The notes: a model not told the origin generated them from the letters alone. Positions 12,173-25,666 are shown, counted from the stretch's first letter. The stretch: 64,000 bases of DNA from Malurus cyaneus samueli (GCA_009741485.1 CM019214.1:59586988-59650987), one strand, 5' to 3'. A program made the numbers and translations.

Positions 12173-14211
12173 CTATACACATGTACAAAGCAAATTATTC
12201 CGATTGTTTGGTTTTCTGATGAACTGGAAGATTGGATGCTGATTATACACTACATTTAAGGGTTAATTACTTTTGTTTAAGCTACACACAACACCCCTTA
12301 GATCTCCACCTTCTCAAAAACACAGTTCTTTGCCTTAACATAATCTTATACCTAGATAAAGCAAATGTAGGTGATATAGGAGAACAATCTAAGAATGGTC
12401 CAAAGTTCTTAAACAACTCATTTCTCTAGCTAGACCATAATGTAATGTTTCTGAGCCTGTTTATTACAGTGCAGACTTAGGAAGAAAAAGAAATCTTCAC
12501 AAAGGCTTTAGATCAGCAAATGACCATGGTCTAGTCTTGGTATTATTTTTACACCTACTTCTGAGCTTTATGTTTCAAACACACTTAGTCTGTATGAAGT
12601 TTTTGACACCTGAATAACATTTTACTGGGTTTTGCCTTGGTTGAACTTATTCTAATATGTATTTATTTAAGAAAGTATTTGTAACGACTCATTAAACAGT
12701 CTGTTTATTTGTTTGATTTTTAAAAGGAAATATTTTATAATTATTCTTAACTGGAGAAATTGGGATGAGTGCAATCCTTCACTGAGGCTTTGTGTGTCTA
12801 CTGAAGTTTATACTGTAGTGAATTCCCCTGAGAGACTGTCCTGCGACTTTTTTATTTAGTTTTCTTTTTCCCTATGTGGGATGTTATTTGCTTCCTACAA
12901 GCATTGTTTGTACCAATTTTTCTGAAATTGTTGGGCATCATGATATACTGATCCCTTCTGATCTGAGGCACAGAGAAGGGTTGCTTGTATCTCAAAAGCT
13001 TTTACACCAGCTAGAAGTCTTTCATGAAAGCTAATTGAGTGAGATATATATGAAGTAAAATTAAACACTGTCTTTTCTGGCCTTGAACTCCTTGAACTCT
13101 GTAATATTGGACAATCTGATGAACAGAATAAGCTGGAAAGTTATCAAACGAGGCTGTATCTGTGTCCTGGAGTTCTTCTATTAGTGAAGTGCAGAGATAC
13201 TGCAGTGTTCAGATGATTTATTTATGAGTTCTTTTAATCTAAATTGCACATGATTTGCACTTCATTTATACTTGGTGCAGTTGGCATGTATCTGGAAATA
13301 TTCACACATAAGAATGGGTAATTCCAAAATCAGCAAGGGAGATCAGAAAGCATAAAACATTGTGGCTTTACCAAATATTGAAGCTTCAGATTCACATTTG
13401 TATTTTGCATAAAAAACAGATAAGCATATGATAGACAGGCATAGATATAATGAAAATAAACACTTAAAATTAGCTCTAAAAAATCTAGTGTCATAACTGT
13501 GTAGAGTCATTGTGAGAGGAGTTAGAAACTTTAATCTACTTTTCAGTAAGGGAAATGGCTTAGAAAAGTAGCTCAAATGCTTATCTGTTGAGTGGTCTGT
13601 ATCAGTACAATTTAGAATACTATTGTATATTCTCCAGTCTACAAAAATAATAATGCCTGGGTTCAATTATTCCTTTTTTTAATGTCAAATAATGCATAGT
13701 CAGCTGTTCAGCTTTATATAGATCTTCATGTTTTAATGAAAGTTTCATTTGCATAAAAAAGATTTATTTGCTTGCTCTATGCTTGTTCAAATTCCGTTAT
13801 GAATTTTCAAGGTTTTTTTTCATTTCATTGGAGTAAAGGATGTTCCAGGAATCACTTTTCATTTGGCACGAATATCATGTTTCCCTCCCTAGTTTAGCAT
13901 TTTGAGTTACAACAAGTTCTAGTGGTGAATATGGTATGATAAAGAAAACACGAAAATAAAGGGCTGCTGGAGGAGAAAATTTTTTCTCTGTATGTGTGTC
14001 ATCAAGACATTAACAAAACTTGCGACATTAGGTGAAGAAAATCTGCACTGAAATAAGACTGAAACGATGAAATGCTTTTCTGCTTTGATACCCCTCAAAG
14101 TCATGCCCAAGCTGCGGCCAAAAATCACTTTTTACCAGGGGTTGTGGAAATTCAAAGACTTTATCAGTACTTTATCCCTTCATAATTACTAAGTATTCAA
14201 AATTTTTCGTA

Positions 14212-14317
14212 AGGTTTTTTTTTTGTTGTTTTGGTTTTTTGGTTTTTTTTTTTTTTTTTGTTTTTGGGGTTTTTTTTTTGGTTTTTTTTGTTTGGTTTTT
14301 TTTTTTGGTTTTTTTTA
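14212..14317. repeat. T/G low-complexity tract (A/C-rich on the other strand)
   Basis: T runs of 6-18 are separated by GG, GTTG, GTTTGG and GGGG. The minus-strand frame at 14172-14384 is a lysine-rich reading of this tract and is not a gene. Similar AAAACCAAAC-type tracts recur at about 36729-36760, 46090-46117 and 46335-46360. Confidence 0.9.
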
Positions 14318-15600
14318 TGAATAGAGACAAGTTTATGGCAGGAAAACATGGCTTCAGAGTTCCTTCACAGCCGGCTTGCTGCAATGACTGTATGCAAACT
14401 AACTAAGCCAGAAAAAATAATGTTCTCTATAAATCACAGTCCAGCCACATTCTTACTGGACAGTAGTTCTAAAAAATATGCATAAAATAAATATTTACTG
14501 CAAAATATTTAAAGCAAAAAAAGGCAAGATTTTTTTTTTGTTTTCTGGAGCTTGGAAGCTGTAGAGAGTTTTAATAATGACAGTTATTACACTCTAACAC
14601 TTCATGATAAAACTTCATTTGTTAACTTATTAGTTATTTTCCTTAAAATTGGTTCTTCCCGCTTCAACTTAAATATGTAGACAGACTTGCTTTGCTTTTG
14701 CAAATACTTACCTGTATTTATATTGTATTTGTCCTTTAATAAATTCTTCTGAATGATATATGAGACAACAATCAACACAAACTTAAAATCAGCAATAAAA
14801 GTAGCAGTCCAGTGAAGTAGAGCGCAGAAATTTTGGAAAATAGTAGAAAATTATTTTCTATTTCTAGTAGAGCCTAGGCCTACAGTTAAAATTCTCACCA
14901 AATAATTAAAATATTCACTAAATCACAGGCAAAGTAAAAGAGTCATGCCTGTATCTTGTTAGCTAGAGAACAACTGAAGCTTTTTAGATTATGTAAAAAT
15001 GCTAGAGTTTTGAATTGGAAGCCAGGTACTCCACAAATCTACAGAGTAGCAGTAGAAGAGATGATCCTGGTAGGAACACACTCTTTTAACACAAATCATG
15101 CTTCAGATGGGAGAACTAGTGTGGTGCTATTTCAGAGGAAAAAAAAATAAGAGACAGTGTTAAATTTCCTCTATGTTTCATTCTGGATTGTTGACTGATA
15201 AAAACCAAAAAAAACCAAGCAACACTAAAACCTTACAATGTTTCTGTTCCCTTTAGAAAGATTTTCACCTTTAATTTTGCTACTTTTTCATAATCCTAGA
15301 TTTTGATGCACCTGACTCCCAAATAAGAAAATATTTTTGTAATGTTTTTCCAAATTTTTCTCTCATGGAGGGAAAGCTTTGCATCAACAGGTTCTATAAA
15401 AAATAAACGAGGGAATTTACAGAGTTTGTATGACCTAGACATGAAAGAGAGAAGGAGAAAAAGCAAGAATAACACACTGTTATTGAAACACATTATGCTG
15501 CCTAAATGCTGCAGATCTTTATGTAGAAAACCAGCAGCAGAGACTGAGGTCTTATGAAGCTGAAATATGTGTATTTGAAAACCGGAAAAATATATTATTT

Positions 15601-15773
15601 AATTCAGGCTTACAACTGGAAGGTTTCTTTTATTTGAAGCACAAGGTGAATTCCACTTTAATGAGAAATGTTTTATATGGGGTTTTNAATTCAGGCTTAC
15701 AACTGGAAGGTTTCTTTTATTTGAAGCACAAGGTGAATTCCACTTTAATGAGAAATGTTTTATATGGGGTTTT
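15601..15773. repeat. Exact 86-bp direct duplication around a single N (probable assembly artefact)
   Basis: Bases 15601-15686 and 15688-15773 are identical for all 86 positions. Between them sits the only ambiguous base in the window (N at 15687). A perfect tandem copy joined by exactly one N is what an assembler leaves when two contig ends overlap but are not merged. The genome probably has one copy. The minus-strand frame at 15599-15808, with an internal X and a repeated peptide, is produced by this artefact. Confidence 0.93.
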
Positions 15774-18700
15774 AATATATAAAAATTCAGTCTGTAGGTG
15801 ATAAACAACTTGTGAGATTAGTTAGAAGCTGAACAAATAAGAATTAATATTGGACACTGCTGTTGGTAACAGATTTCTGTATCTTTTCATGGATGTAATG
15901 AATTTACAAGCTTCACATTATTTGACAAATATGTGAACACTCTCCTCAAAAAACACTCTCTGCCAGAATAAAATATTTTTAAAAAGTTATTTTCTGTCTT
16001 CAAAACTGCTATATTTATGAAAGCTGATATCATGCAAGGTTTTCTCTCAATACTCAACATTTTAACCCAGAAAATCCAAACAAATTCCAATGATTTTTAA
16101 AGACTGAAGAAAAAAACCTACATGGAGGACTTTTTCAAAAGAAATGCTAGAGGGTCATTTTAATAAGAAGTGCAATGCAGTAAGCTATCAGTATGGTAAT
16201 TAAAATCAATGAGTGTCCATAACCATGCTTGAAGATGTGAAGAAGGTTAAAACTAATTAAAAACATCACAAAAGGTCTTTTTTTTTTTAACGATTGAAGA
16301 GATGCCTTGGTGGATAGTGCTATGCAACCTGATATCAAGGGAAAACAGGTTCAAAGGAATAAAAGTCTTATAAAAAGTATAATTTTTTCTTGCCCAGAGA
16401 GAAAGAAAACATTAGACTGTTCAAATACAACTTTATGTAGCTGGCATTCAAATATCATCAGTTCTCTAAACTTCTGAACCTATTTCTGCCAAAATAAATG
16501 AGAATGTTTCTACTTCACATAGGAGGCTGGGATCAAACTCTATTTTGCCTGTTGCAGAAGGTGATGCAATTATAAAAAGTAATTTAGATGTTAGTTTGCC
16601 AGACTGAAAAGAATTGTATTTTGGGACCTGAGAACTCTTTGAGAGGCCCTTATCTGCAAACCAGACAGGTTTGCCTGAGAGATTAAGGGCTTTTGGCCTT
16701 TTATGTTTATGCTTTCTGTTTTACAGTAGCAATAATATGCTCTGTTCATCATCACTGTAGAGAATAACTGGACAAGGTTGCAATTAATAAAAAGTCAGGA
16801 ATTAAAAATTAATATTTTACCCAGACTTACTGTTGCTCAATTTGGCATAGGGATTGCAGTTTCAATTTATAGATAACAGTAAGAGGTTATATTTGGTGGA
16901 TTAAAGAGTTTTAAAGTATTTTTAATCCCATTTTAATCCCATTGATTAGAGAGCAAAACTTTACTCTTTACAATAACTCTTTAAGTTAGGAACTATCTCA
17001 AAATCTTAGACTAATCATCGACAGCTTTCTCTTTATTATGTTTTTAAACTCCCCACATTTGGAAAAAAACTGATCATGAAGCTTATCTTTTATTTGAACT
17101 ACAAACTACGGCTCAGAGAGTAAATTTAAAATCTCTTCTCTGCAGAAAGCCTAAATTACATCCTTTCTGTTTTCTATCCATCTCAACAGTGTAAAAAAAT
17201 TCATTCCTTCTCCAAGTAATCAGAGTAGAGAGCTGCTCCTGAAAAAAATTACATCTACCAACTCTAGTTATAAGGGTAAGTTTCGCTGCTTTTTATTCTG
17301 GTTGACCTTATAGTCCTCAAAACTGAAAAGAGATTCACATGTGGATCCAGTTCCAGCTTGTGCATCATCTGAGCTGTTTACTGTGTTGGAGCAATTACAG
17401 CTGTGCAAACCCAGTGACGGCATTGGGGGCACAGGTGCAAACAAGGGACTCATTTGGCCGGCACCACTTGTGTTATTGGTGATAATAGATGAGATGGAAA
17501 GGAGCCAGCTCGACTCTCAAACCACAGACTGAGTATGCAGGCCTGAGAAGAATCTCCAAATGTTTACTTAAATGGGAGACTATGGGATAAAGAAAACTTT
17601 CATACACAGTAAATGTATTCCCAGAGTATTTTTTCTCTTCTTCCTTTCACAGAATCATTTTCTAAACTAACAATGCACTTGATTAAATCAAGTGAAAATG
17701 CTAAAATATCAACCTCATAATTTTTCATCATACTACGGAAAGAAATAAGAAAGTTAAAGGCAGAAACATTTTGTAGAAATGTTACTGGCTATGTAAGTTT
17801 TTATTATGAAATAAAGAAAATTTAGATAAAGTATATTTTTAAGTAGTGGGCTAATTCTATCATTTAAAGATAGTTAAAGTTGTATATAAAGGCAAAGTTA
17901 ATCTAAAATGTCAAAAAAGGACAGACAAAGAACAACAACTGAAGAAATCAGGTGAAAGGAGAAATACTTTCTTGATACATGTTAGCTAGCTTTGTGATTA
18001 TTCATTCTTCAAATCTGTAAAGATTTAACTGGCTCTACACTTGGGACAACATTACCTAAATGAAATATCTAGGATTTCCAGACATTTGGGGTTTTATGAA
18101 CTAAATGCAGTCTTTTTTTTCTTTTTCTAATTTCACCTTCTCTTTCAAAGAGGAGGAAAGAATATTAATACAAAAGGATAAGGCTGCTTTGTTTCAGTTG
18201 CAAACCTTCAAAAAAGGCATATGACATATGTAATTGAGGACAATACACCCATTAGTTTTATTAAAAACAATCAAGAAATGTGTTTGTCAAAACAGACTGG
18301 AAGTTTTGCAATATAGTCACATCCTTAGTGATTACTCCAATTTTAGCAATAGGTGGCATTTCTGAAAGAAAATATAATATTGAATTTCAAAGCAGTAAAA
18401 GGTTGTGCTCTATTTTTATCCTCTAACCTTTTCTACTGTAATTTTTCTACTTCAAAGAATGTACTGTTGCCTTAATTCTAAGCAGTTTAGCTTAATTAGG
18501 AAGTGATATGGTTGAATTGCTTCATAGTTACAGGACGATATTAATCCTACTCAGCCCATCACTTTAAACAACAAATAAAAGAGAAAAAATAGCAAGAACT
18601 ATTTGTGAAAAGGATATTTCCCAGTGTTTATTGGAAGAATATGAACTTGTGAAAACAAATTTTTAAAAAGTAAAATAAAAGAAAGTTTCTATTTACCTAC

Positions 18701-21099
18701 CTTACAGAGAAGCAAAGCTAACTTCATGTGGCTATGTATTGTGTAAGGAAAAGACGTAAAAGAACTGAGAAAAAAAAAATCAGATGCAGATGAGTAATGA
18801 GATAAATGACATAAAGTTAAATAAAATTTTATTAACTTTAAGCAAAGAAAATTGAAAGTTAGCTTGAAAGGTATTACTGTGATGTTATGTGGATAACCAG
18901 TACCTGAGCTCCCCTGTACAGTGACAAAAATCTTTAGATAGATTTCAGTTGCGTTAAATACAAAGACAATTTTTGTTAATTTCTTTGCCTTAAATTTCAA
19001 AGAATGGATGAGATATCCTTTCTTTAATCTGAAAAAGATGTGAAAATTAGTTTTGTTTACCATCATACTGATGGAGAAAACATTTGGTTTACTGCTGAGG
19101 CAGGTCAGCAGGAGAACCAAAAAGACATGTAAACTGGCATCTTTGGAGTTAGCTAACAGTGGAATATCCACTGCTTTACCCTGCTCTGTGTGAGCATTAC
19201 TCGCACTGCAATGCTTGTGATCAATCACAGCAGCCTCCACAGAAACTCTTTTACTGAATAACGTCTATCGATATGACAGCACCATGACACACTGATGCCT
19301 CTAGTGTATCTTTGACTGAATTTCATTTCCTCCTTTTTATTTCTTTTACTGCATTTCCTTCACTAGACTAGTTTCACATGGGGTTATTCATGTTAACAGT
19401 GCACTCTGACAGCAGGGTCAATTTCATTTGAGGCTATAGGATTACTGAATGAATATGTTAATTTCATTTGTGTGTTACATCTTTAGTAGCATAACAATTT
19501 TCCTAATTAAGGACAATCTCAATAAACTTATTTCTTATCTGTTCACTGAAAAGAAAAGAAACTAGATCTCAATTCTGTGGGTCTATACAATTTTAACTGT
19601 AGTTTAAGCTTTCCTATTACCTTGTAATTATATTAAACAGTATACTGACAGCATTTTAAAGCTTAAATAGGAATTTTCTTGCCTTCTCTAGTCTTCCTCT
19701 ATTATCATGAAGGAAATATGACTGCTGTATGAAAGGAATAATCTGACAGACAAGGTATGAAAATAAGATGTTTTTCATCTTGCAAATGCAAAAGAGTTTT
19801 ATTTGGTTCTCAGCTTCTCTAAGAACTGGAATAAAGCTCCTAAGTTTGTCAAGTTCTGAGAACTAGGAGATTTACTACTATTAGTGAGATATCAGTGATT
19901 GGGTCAAAAAGGTTTCACTCGTTCTTTTTCTGAAGATTGATTTAGAAGCAATAAATCAATATTTAATATATTTCTAATTCATTTCTAATACATAAATAAA
20001 CAATCAATTCTATATGTAAAACCACTAACAGAGATACGGGAGGTCATCTGTCTTCTGTGAGATGCTTTACCCCACAGGGAAGATCCAAATAACCATGTTG
20101 CTCATATTTTCATTAAGTATAGTTCCATAGAGTGCAAAATACCTTAAATTTACCTCTGTCATATAGGACCCGAGGCTTTGTGAACCAATAAGTCATTAGA
20201 AAATATTGAACAATTCCACTGAATGCAGGACAAGGAATTCCCACTGATGTCTGAAATAATAATATGCACAAGAAAGCCCTATTTTTACCCATTCTGTGTT
20301 TCCATTTGAATAGGTGTTTTCAACAGTCAGCATACACATTTTAAAAGACAACTGAAATGCAAACAAAAATATTTCCTTACAGTAAGCACCTTTGGCCTTA
20401 GGATTTATGAGCTGTAATCATCTTATGAGTTGTAGTCCATTAACACCTACAGTAAAATCCTCTCAGTGTAGTCTAAGACTTTGTAATAGGTTTATGGCTT
20501 ATTCTTACCTTTACATGAAACAGGGATTTTGTACAATGATGTTGCAAGTATTATCATAACAAGCAAAAAAACTAATATCTTCAATCAAAAAGAAGCCTTT
20601 TGGAGCTTTTTTCTCCCTTTGATGTAAGGTAAGAGTCTGTATTATGCTATTCCTTCTAATCATTATGGAGTGGACCATAGAGAGAAATGTGTCCATTCAC
20701 TGAAAGCTGAAGTGGAAACATTTGAGTCTTATACCAGAAAGGAATACAAATGTTGAATCAAATTAACAGTTCTATGTGCTCAGTGTCTGTGTCTAATCTT
20801 TTATGACAGCTGGTACCTGACAGTGAGTTATTTTACCTAGTCTCTGCTTCACTAGCTGTTCAATAAGCCTTTTCATGGCACTGAGATTTGCTGAGTAATA
20901 CAATTCTCCTATCTTGGTTTCTTATTCTACTGTAGAATTGAGTGGAAACTATTTCCATTTCTATCAGTGCCATATAGATTTGAAAAGAAATAATTGTGTT
21001 GTGGCTGAAATACTGGTAGAAGGTCACCTAGGGTAAAAATAAGTTTAGGCAGTCAAACCTCCTACAATGCAATTACACACATCACAAGCAAGGGGGAAC
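15774..21099. other. AT-rich non-coding DNA with one unexplained 183-codon open frame
   Basis: About 5.3 kb with no named transposon and no gene that I can support. A GC-richer patch at about 17330-17540 is open on both strands (63 and 61 codons), but I do not recognise it. The longest stop-free frame of the window lies at 18689-19240 on the minus strand. Its translation starts MEAAVIDHKH and contains one hydrophobic stretch (HVFLVLLLTCL), a run of lysines, and a phenylalanine/serine-rich C-terminal third. No family motif is visible, so I treat it as probably non-coding. Confidence 0.55.
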
Positions 21100-21147
21100 A
21101 AGAAGAAAAAAAAAAAAAAAAAAAGGAAAAGAAAAAAAAAAAGAAAC
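21100..21147. repeat. A-rich low-complexity tract
   Basis: A run of about 20 A, then GG, and AAAAG-type units to 21147. Confidence 0.9.
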
Positions 21148-21358
21148 AAGCTTCATTTGTCTAAGTCACAGTGATGGAATTGCAAAAGAGTAAGTACTGT
21201 AGAAACAAGTACAAAAACAGGCTATGCCAAGGGGTTAGAGAAAAAAGACCTAAATACAAAGTGCCTGAATATGTGATCTGTTTTCCAAAAGGCTCAGCTT
21301 CCATTGAAGTTAGCAAAAGCTATAAAGTAGTTTAACATTCTTTTAAAAATCAGCCTGG

Positions 21359-21396
21359 TTTTTTTTTTTTTTTTTTTTGTTTCTTTTTTTTTTTCT
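21359..21396. repeat. T-rich low-complexity tract
   Basis: A T20 run, GTTTC, then T11 and CTTT. Confidence 0.9.
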
Positions 21397-21746
21397 TTAA
21401 TTTTGAATACCAAAGCACACTTTCTATCACATTTATACTCTGTAGTATAGTCAGATCAGAAAATATGTGAAGGTCTTCTCTTGTTTCACATCAGTAGTGG
21501 CAGCAACAGGAGCAGAATTTACAGCAAGGTCAATTATATAGTAGTGCTCATTAGTAGATTTTCAATCTTTTTTCGAACAGACAGAATCCTCTGAATATCT
21601 AAATACTGTGGAAACTTCAACCTGGTTGTGTTCTGTTGAAAAAGCTGTCTGTGCCTGTAGTGTGTTTTGCTCTTGATTTTTAAAACTGTTATCTTCTCCC
21701 TTCTGGTTTTGCTTCTCCCTACCGCCTTTGCTAGAGCACAGGTTGC

Positions 21747-21749
<3 letters not shown>

Positions 21750-21793
<44 letters not shown>
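21750..21793. repeat. Poly(T) homopolymer, T44
   Basis: An uninterrupted run of 44 T, one of the two longest homopolymers in the window. Its exact length is likely to be unreliable in the assembly. Confidence 0.9.
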
Positions 21794-21798
<5 letters not shown>

Positions 21799-23629
21799 AG
21801 AAAATCTTCACTTAATCACTCAAGAAAAGAATAGGAAGGGAATATTGTTCATGAATAAATGAGTGAGCTCCCTTATATGACACCCGGATTCCAGCCTCCA
21901 TACATGTGTGGCAAGAAATGCAAACAAGTCTAAACTCTTTGCAGCAGAAAGTCATAGATATAAAAGCTAGATCCCAGAGATCTTTTACTTATTGTAGGAA
22001 CATATTAAGGGGAGGAAGACCTCTATAAGTTTATGTGATAAATAAATAAAAATGTGCTAATAAGGAACAAAGAAATGACTGGAAATAGAATTCACACAAC
22101 TAAAAACAGCAGTGCCACAGGAAGTTTCCAGGCATGGAAACAGGAACAGGAACATGATCCTGTATGTTGTTCAACTCTTAGAATATACTTTTCACCTATG
22201 CTAACCACTGCTGACTCAAATGTTCAGAACCAGTGCCTTGACAGTTAGGAATTTCCAGGGCCTAGTTCTAATGAGCTGTTTGCATATATTTACCCTGATT
22301 TTGAAATGAAGGAAGTATTCTACCATAGAAAGTCAACATAATTTAAAAATAGAATTAGTGTTGCAAGTGCAATTTCAGGCCTGCCTTTGATCTTGTAGAT
22401 GCTTTCAATCACATTATTAGGCGACCCATTAAGAAATTAAAAGAGTTTCCTGAACCACTCAAGATCTGCTTTCCCTGTAGTCTATATGGAGTATGATAGA
22501 TTAAAAACAACAACAACAAAAAAAAAGAAGTATCTGACCATGACACATTGGCCTACATCAGAAAAATATTAAATTATATACAGGTCCTCACAGGTAGAGA
22601 TTTCCATAGATTAAGTGGGTTTGTAGCGTAAGAAGCTACAAATGGGAGTCACCAGACAGGAAGATACTGGAAACTGTCCATATATATCTCACATTCAGTT
22701 TGCAGTAAGGAATTTCAGCTGGAGAAAACTAATTTTCAGGGACATCCTCTGAGGATATTATATACATGTGTAAGTGTCAGTGGCTAACCAGCCTCAGAGA
22801 TCTAACAGCAAGACTGTCCTAAAATTCAGTTGTTCCAAGTGTTATTGAAAAAGAGTTTAAAATAATTGTTAGATAAATTTTGACATTTTCAGTGCACATT
22901 TTCATTGTTTCTCTCTGAAGGTAATTCCTTTACTAATTGCTACTTTTACATTACTAAGAAGGTGTAAATTTTACTTCCGCAAGTAATATTTGCAGATTTG
23001 TAGCATTTATAACTTCGAGTTCTCTGAATAACTTTAAAGTTTTGTGCATAATAGCAAACTTATACCAAAAAAAAAAAAAAAAAAAGACAGCAAGAGAAAT
23101 ATATAAAGAAATTACATAATTTTAAATGTACTGTAGCATGTAAATTAGAATCAAAGCATATGTTTGTGGTAGGTTTAAAAATAAAGATAGCTACTCTTAG
23201 TATGAACAATCTCACTCCAAAACCGTTGGCAGGCTATTACCTTTGATGAGAATTTATTAAAGTTTACCTGCATTGCTATCCTGTTTCTGAAGGACCTGAT
23301 TTGCTATAATCCCAGGAAGAAAAGCACTCAGACTCTGTGAAAGTACCATGTAAAATGCTATATATCAGAGCTAACACTGTAAAGAAAGAGGATAGTGTAG
23401 ATAATCTTATGACCCTTTAGATGCTGGGAACCCTGAGTTGTGCTGAATACACTTAGGATGAAGGAAGAGTATGCCAAGCAGATCCTGTCCATATAAAGCT
23501 TTGCCCAATTTGGTAATTTCAGTTATTAAAAGAAATTTCCATTTTCTTAAAAGAAAACCATTTTGTACATTATTTATTCTATCAAACCAGAAAGATATCC
23601 ATATGTAGAAGAAGGTCAGGTTCAAGACC
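21794..23629. other. AT-rich non-coding DNA, no gene seen
   Basis: No supported gene or named transposon. It includes an A19 run (23067-23085) and a CAACAACAAC stretch near 22509. The frames at 22054-22248 and 23407-23625 have no recognisable content. Confidence 0.6.
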
Positions 23630-24245
23630 TTTTTAAGAAGGTACGTGAGTGAGACTTGATGAGATTCATGGATGGATCCTGAGGGATTTGGTGCATGATG
23701 TGGCTAAAGCACTATCTACTATATCTGTGAAATCATGATTGTCCAGTGAAGTTCTCCCTGACTGGTGAAGGGGAAATACAACCCTTATTTTGACAAAATA
23801 ATAGAGAAAGATAAGGGGAACTCCAGGACTCACTTTCACTTCCATGACTGACTAGATCATGTAGCAAATCCTCCTGAAAACTGTTCTAACAACATGGCTT
23901 CACTAAGGGCAACCTGTGCCTGACAAATGACAAATTTTGTGGTCGTCTACAGTGGGATTACAGCAATGGTGGATAAAGGAAGAGCAGTTGAGGTTATCTA
24001 CTGAAATTTGTGCAAAAAACTTGACACTGTCCTGCAAGACAACTTTGTCTCTAAAATGTGAAGACATGGATTTGACAGACAGATCAATCACTAAATGGGT
24101 AAAGAATTGGTTGGATGGTTGCACTCAAGGAGCTGTCAACATGTGGTGTTCATCAGAATTTGGTACTGGGGCTGGTGGTGTTGGAAATCTTTGTCGGCAA
24201 CATGGACAGTGGCACTGAGTACGTCCTCAGTGGAAATCTACAAAG
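23630..24245 (+). mobile_element. CR1 LINE, reverse-transcriptase region, degraded
   Basis: The copy begins near 'gacttgatgagattcatgg' (23652), a landmark upstream of the CR1 reverse-transcriptase core. It continues with 'cagtgaagttctccctgactgg', 'aacatggcttcactaaggg' (23891) matching the conserved HGFTKG-type region, 'gacactgtcc' (24022), and 'aattggttggatggttgcac' (24106), the conserved NWLDG motif, visible as WVKNWLDG in one frame. After this the VPQGSVLGP-type region survives only as frameshifted remnants (about 24150-24200). Similarity stops at 'cctcagtgg', just before the place where the catalytic aspartate pair should follow. Several frameshifts make it inactive. It lies about 2.9 kb from the plus-strand CR1 at 27165, but the intervening DNA is not CR1. 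Confidence 0.88.
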
Positions 24246-25608
24246 ATAGGTATCTATGAAACTGAATAAATTTCTTGACTTTAAAAAAAAAAAAAAAAAT
24301 TAAATTTGTTAGTCTAACTAAAACTGCTGTTCAAGAGAACAGAGATTTCTGTGTTGATCTGCTTTCCAAAGAGAAATGGAGCTCATCTGGATATTCACTT
24401 GAAATATATTGGGCATTTCAGATTACAATGTTAAATCATATTTCTACCAGCGCTTTGTACAGGACATTACTTCTTCTCTGTCTTCTCTCATTTTAGCTTC
24501 TTCCTTTCAAAGTGAGTTTTTAAACTGCTAGCTGTAATTATGAGTCTCAGTGTGACAAATGCATGTCTGTTTCTGATTAGAAGAACATTGCTGATAAAAT
24601 GAGGTTAAAATCAAAAAAATAATCTCTGAGGCCGTAAATATTTCATATTGTATGAGATGCATTCATCATTCTGGCTTGACTTTTGTCTTGATGTTAAACT
24701 GTGTCAAACTCCTCTACAATTTTGAATAAAGCACTTTTGTCATTAATTTTCTGTCTGAAGAAAATGGCAGTATATTTTAATGTTTAAAGATTTAAATTCC
24801 CCAGTAAGCAAAAGCATCCCATGAGCTATAGGGACTTTACCTTGCTAACTCTGTAGTTACTGAGTGAACGAATTCTCAAAGTAATCTTATCACACCTTCA
24901 ATTTAATAAATTACTGAATTGCTAAATACTCCTCATTGAGTTGTTTAACTACTTCCAAGCAAATTTAACTGATACATGACTTTTTATTTACGTTTTAAAA
25001 TCTTCTATATGCGATTACAGATTATTTTACTTAATTTGATTTTATTCTATTATTTACATTATTATTATATTGCTATGTGAGTATATGTTGGATAGATAGG
25101 GGACTATTGATCTTTGAAATAAATCTATTTTTTGCATATATCACTTAAAGCATCATTGTGAGTATCCATTTTGCATATAAATCCAAGACTTTTGCATTTA
25201 GAATCTCCAAATTTGGAGTTTTCTTACCGAGTGCTTGAAATCCATAAGATGCTTTGTTACATTGTGAATCTCAGAAAACCACACCACAGGTGACAAAATT
25301 TCATCTGCAATTGATGTGACCTGCCTTGGATTTATTGATCAAAGAAAGTTTTCTAAGCATAGTCTGCTGGTCAAAACTGGTACTGTTTGACCAATAATCT
25401 GTTCCAACAGTAACTTGCATCGGATCAAAGACAGTGATCTGATATGAAGTGATATAAAGAAAATAACAAAAATATTTTCTAAGAATAGAACTGCTGCAAA
25501 AACAAACTAATTCAATGTATGAATAGGAAATGGAAATGTTCCAGTCTGAAGGCGGAAACAGTTAATACAGTTATTTTTGGTTCTTTTGGCCTACTCAATA
25601 ATAATTAA
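24246..25608. other. AT-rich non-coding DNA, no gene seen
   Basis: No supported gene. An A17 run lies at 24283-24299. The 73-codon frame at 24275-24496 has no recognisable content. Confidence 0.6.
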
Positions 25609-25617
25609 AATAAATAA

Positions 25618-25648
<31 letters not shown>

Positions 25649-25666
25649 AATAAAATAAATAAAAAA
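25609..25666. repeat. (AAAT)n microsatellite
   Basis: Regular AAAT units run through the middle (about 25617-25648), with degenerate AAAAT units at the right edge and ATAAT units at the left. Confidence 0.93.

Larger units (their letters stand above)
10736..15600. other. AT-rich non-coding DNA, no gene seen
   Basis: About 4.9 kb without a supported gene or named transposon. The longest open frame is 107 codons (13343-13666, minus), with no recognisable domain. It contains the tandem duplication at 12131-12172 and the T/G low-complexity tract at 14212-14317. Confidence 0.6.

Noticed and set aside
12963..12990. 'ctgaggcacagagaaggg', resembling the MIR core
   Set aside because: The match is about ten bases, and neither flank continues the MIR pattern.
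14172..14384. Lysine-rich 70-codon minus frame
   Set aside because: It is a reading of the T/G low-complexity tract.
15599..15808. 69-codon minus frame with an internally repeated peptide
   Set aside because: The repeat and the X come from the N-flanked false duplication.
19370..19530. Unique-looking stretch rich in AATTA/ATTAA words, like a conserved enhancer
   Set aside because: Such words are frequent in any AT-rich DNA. Without an alignment there is no evidence for constraint.
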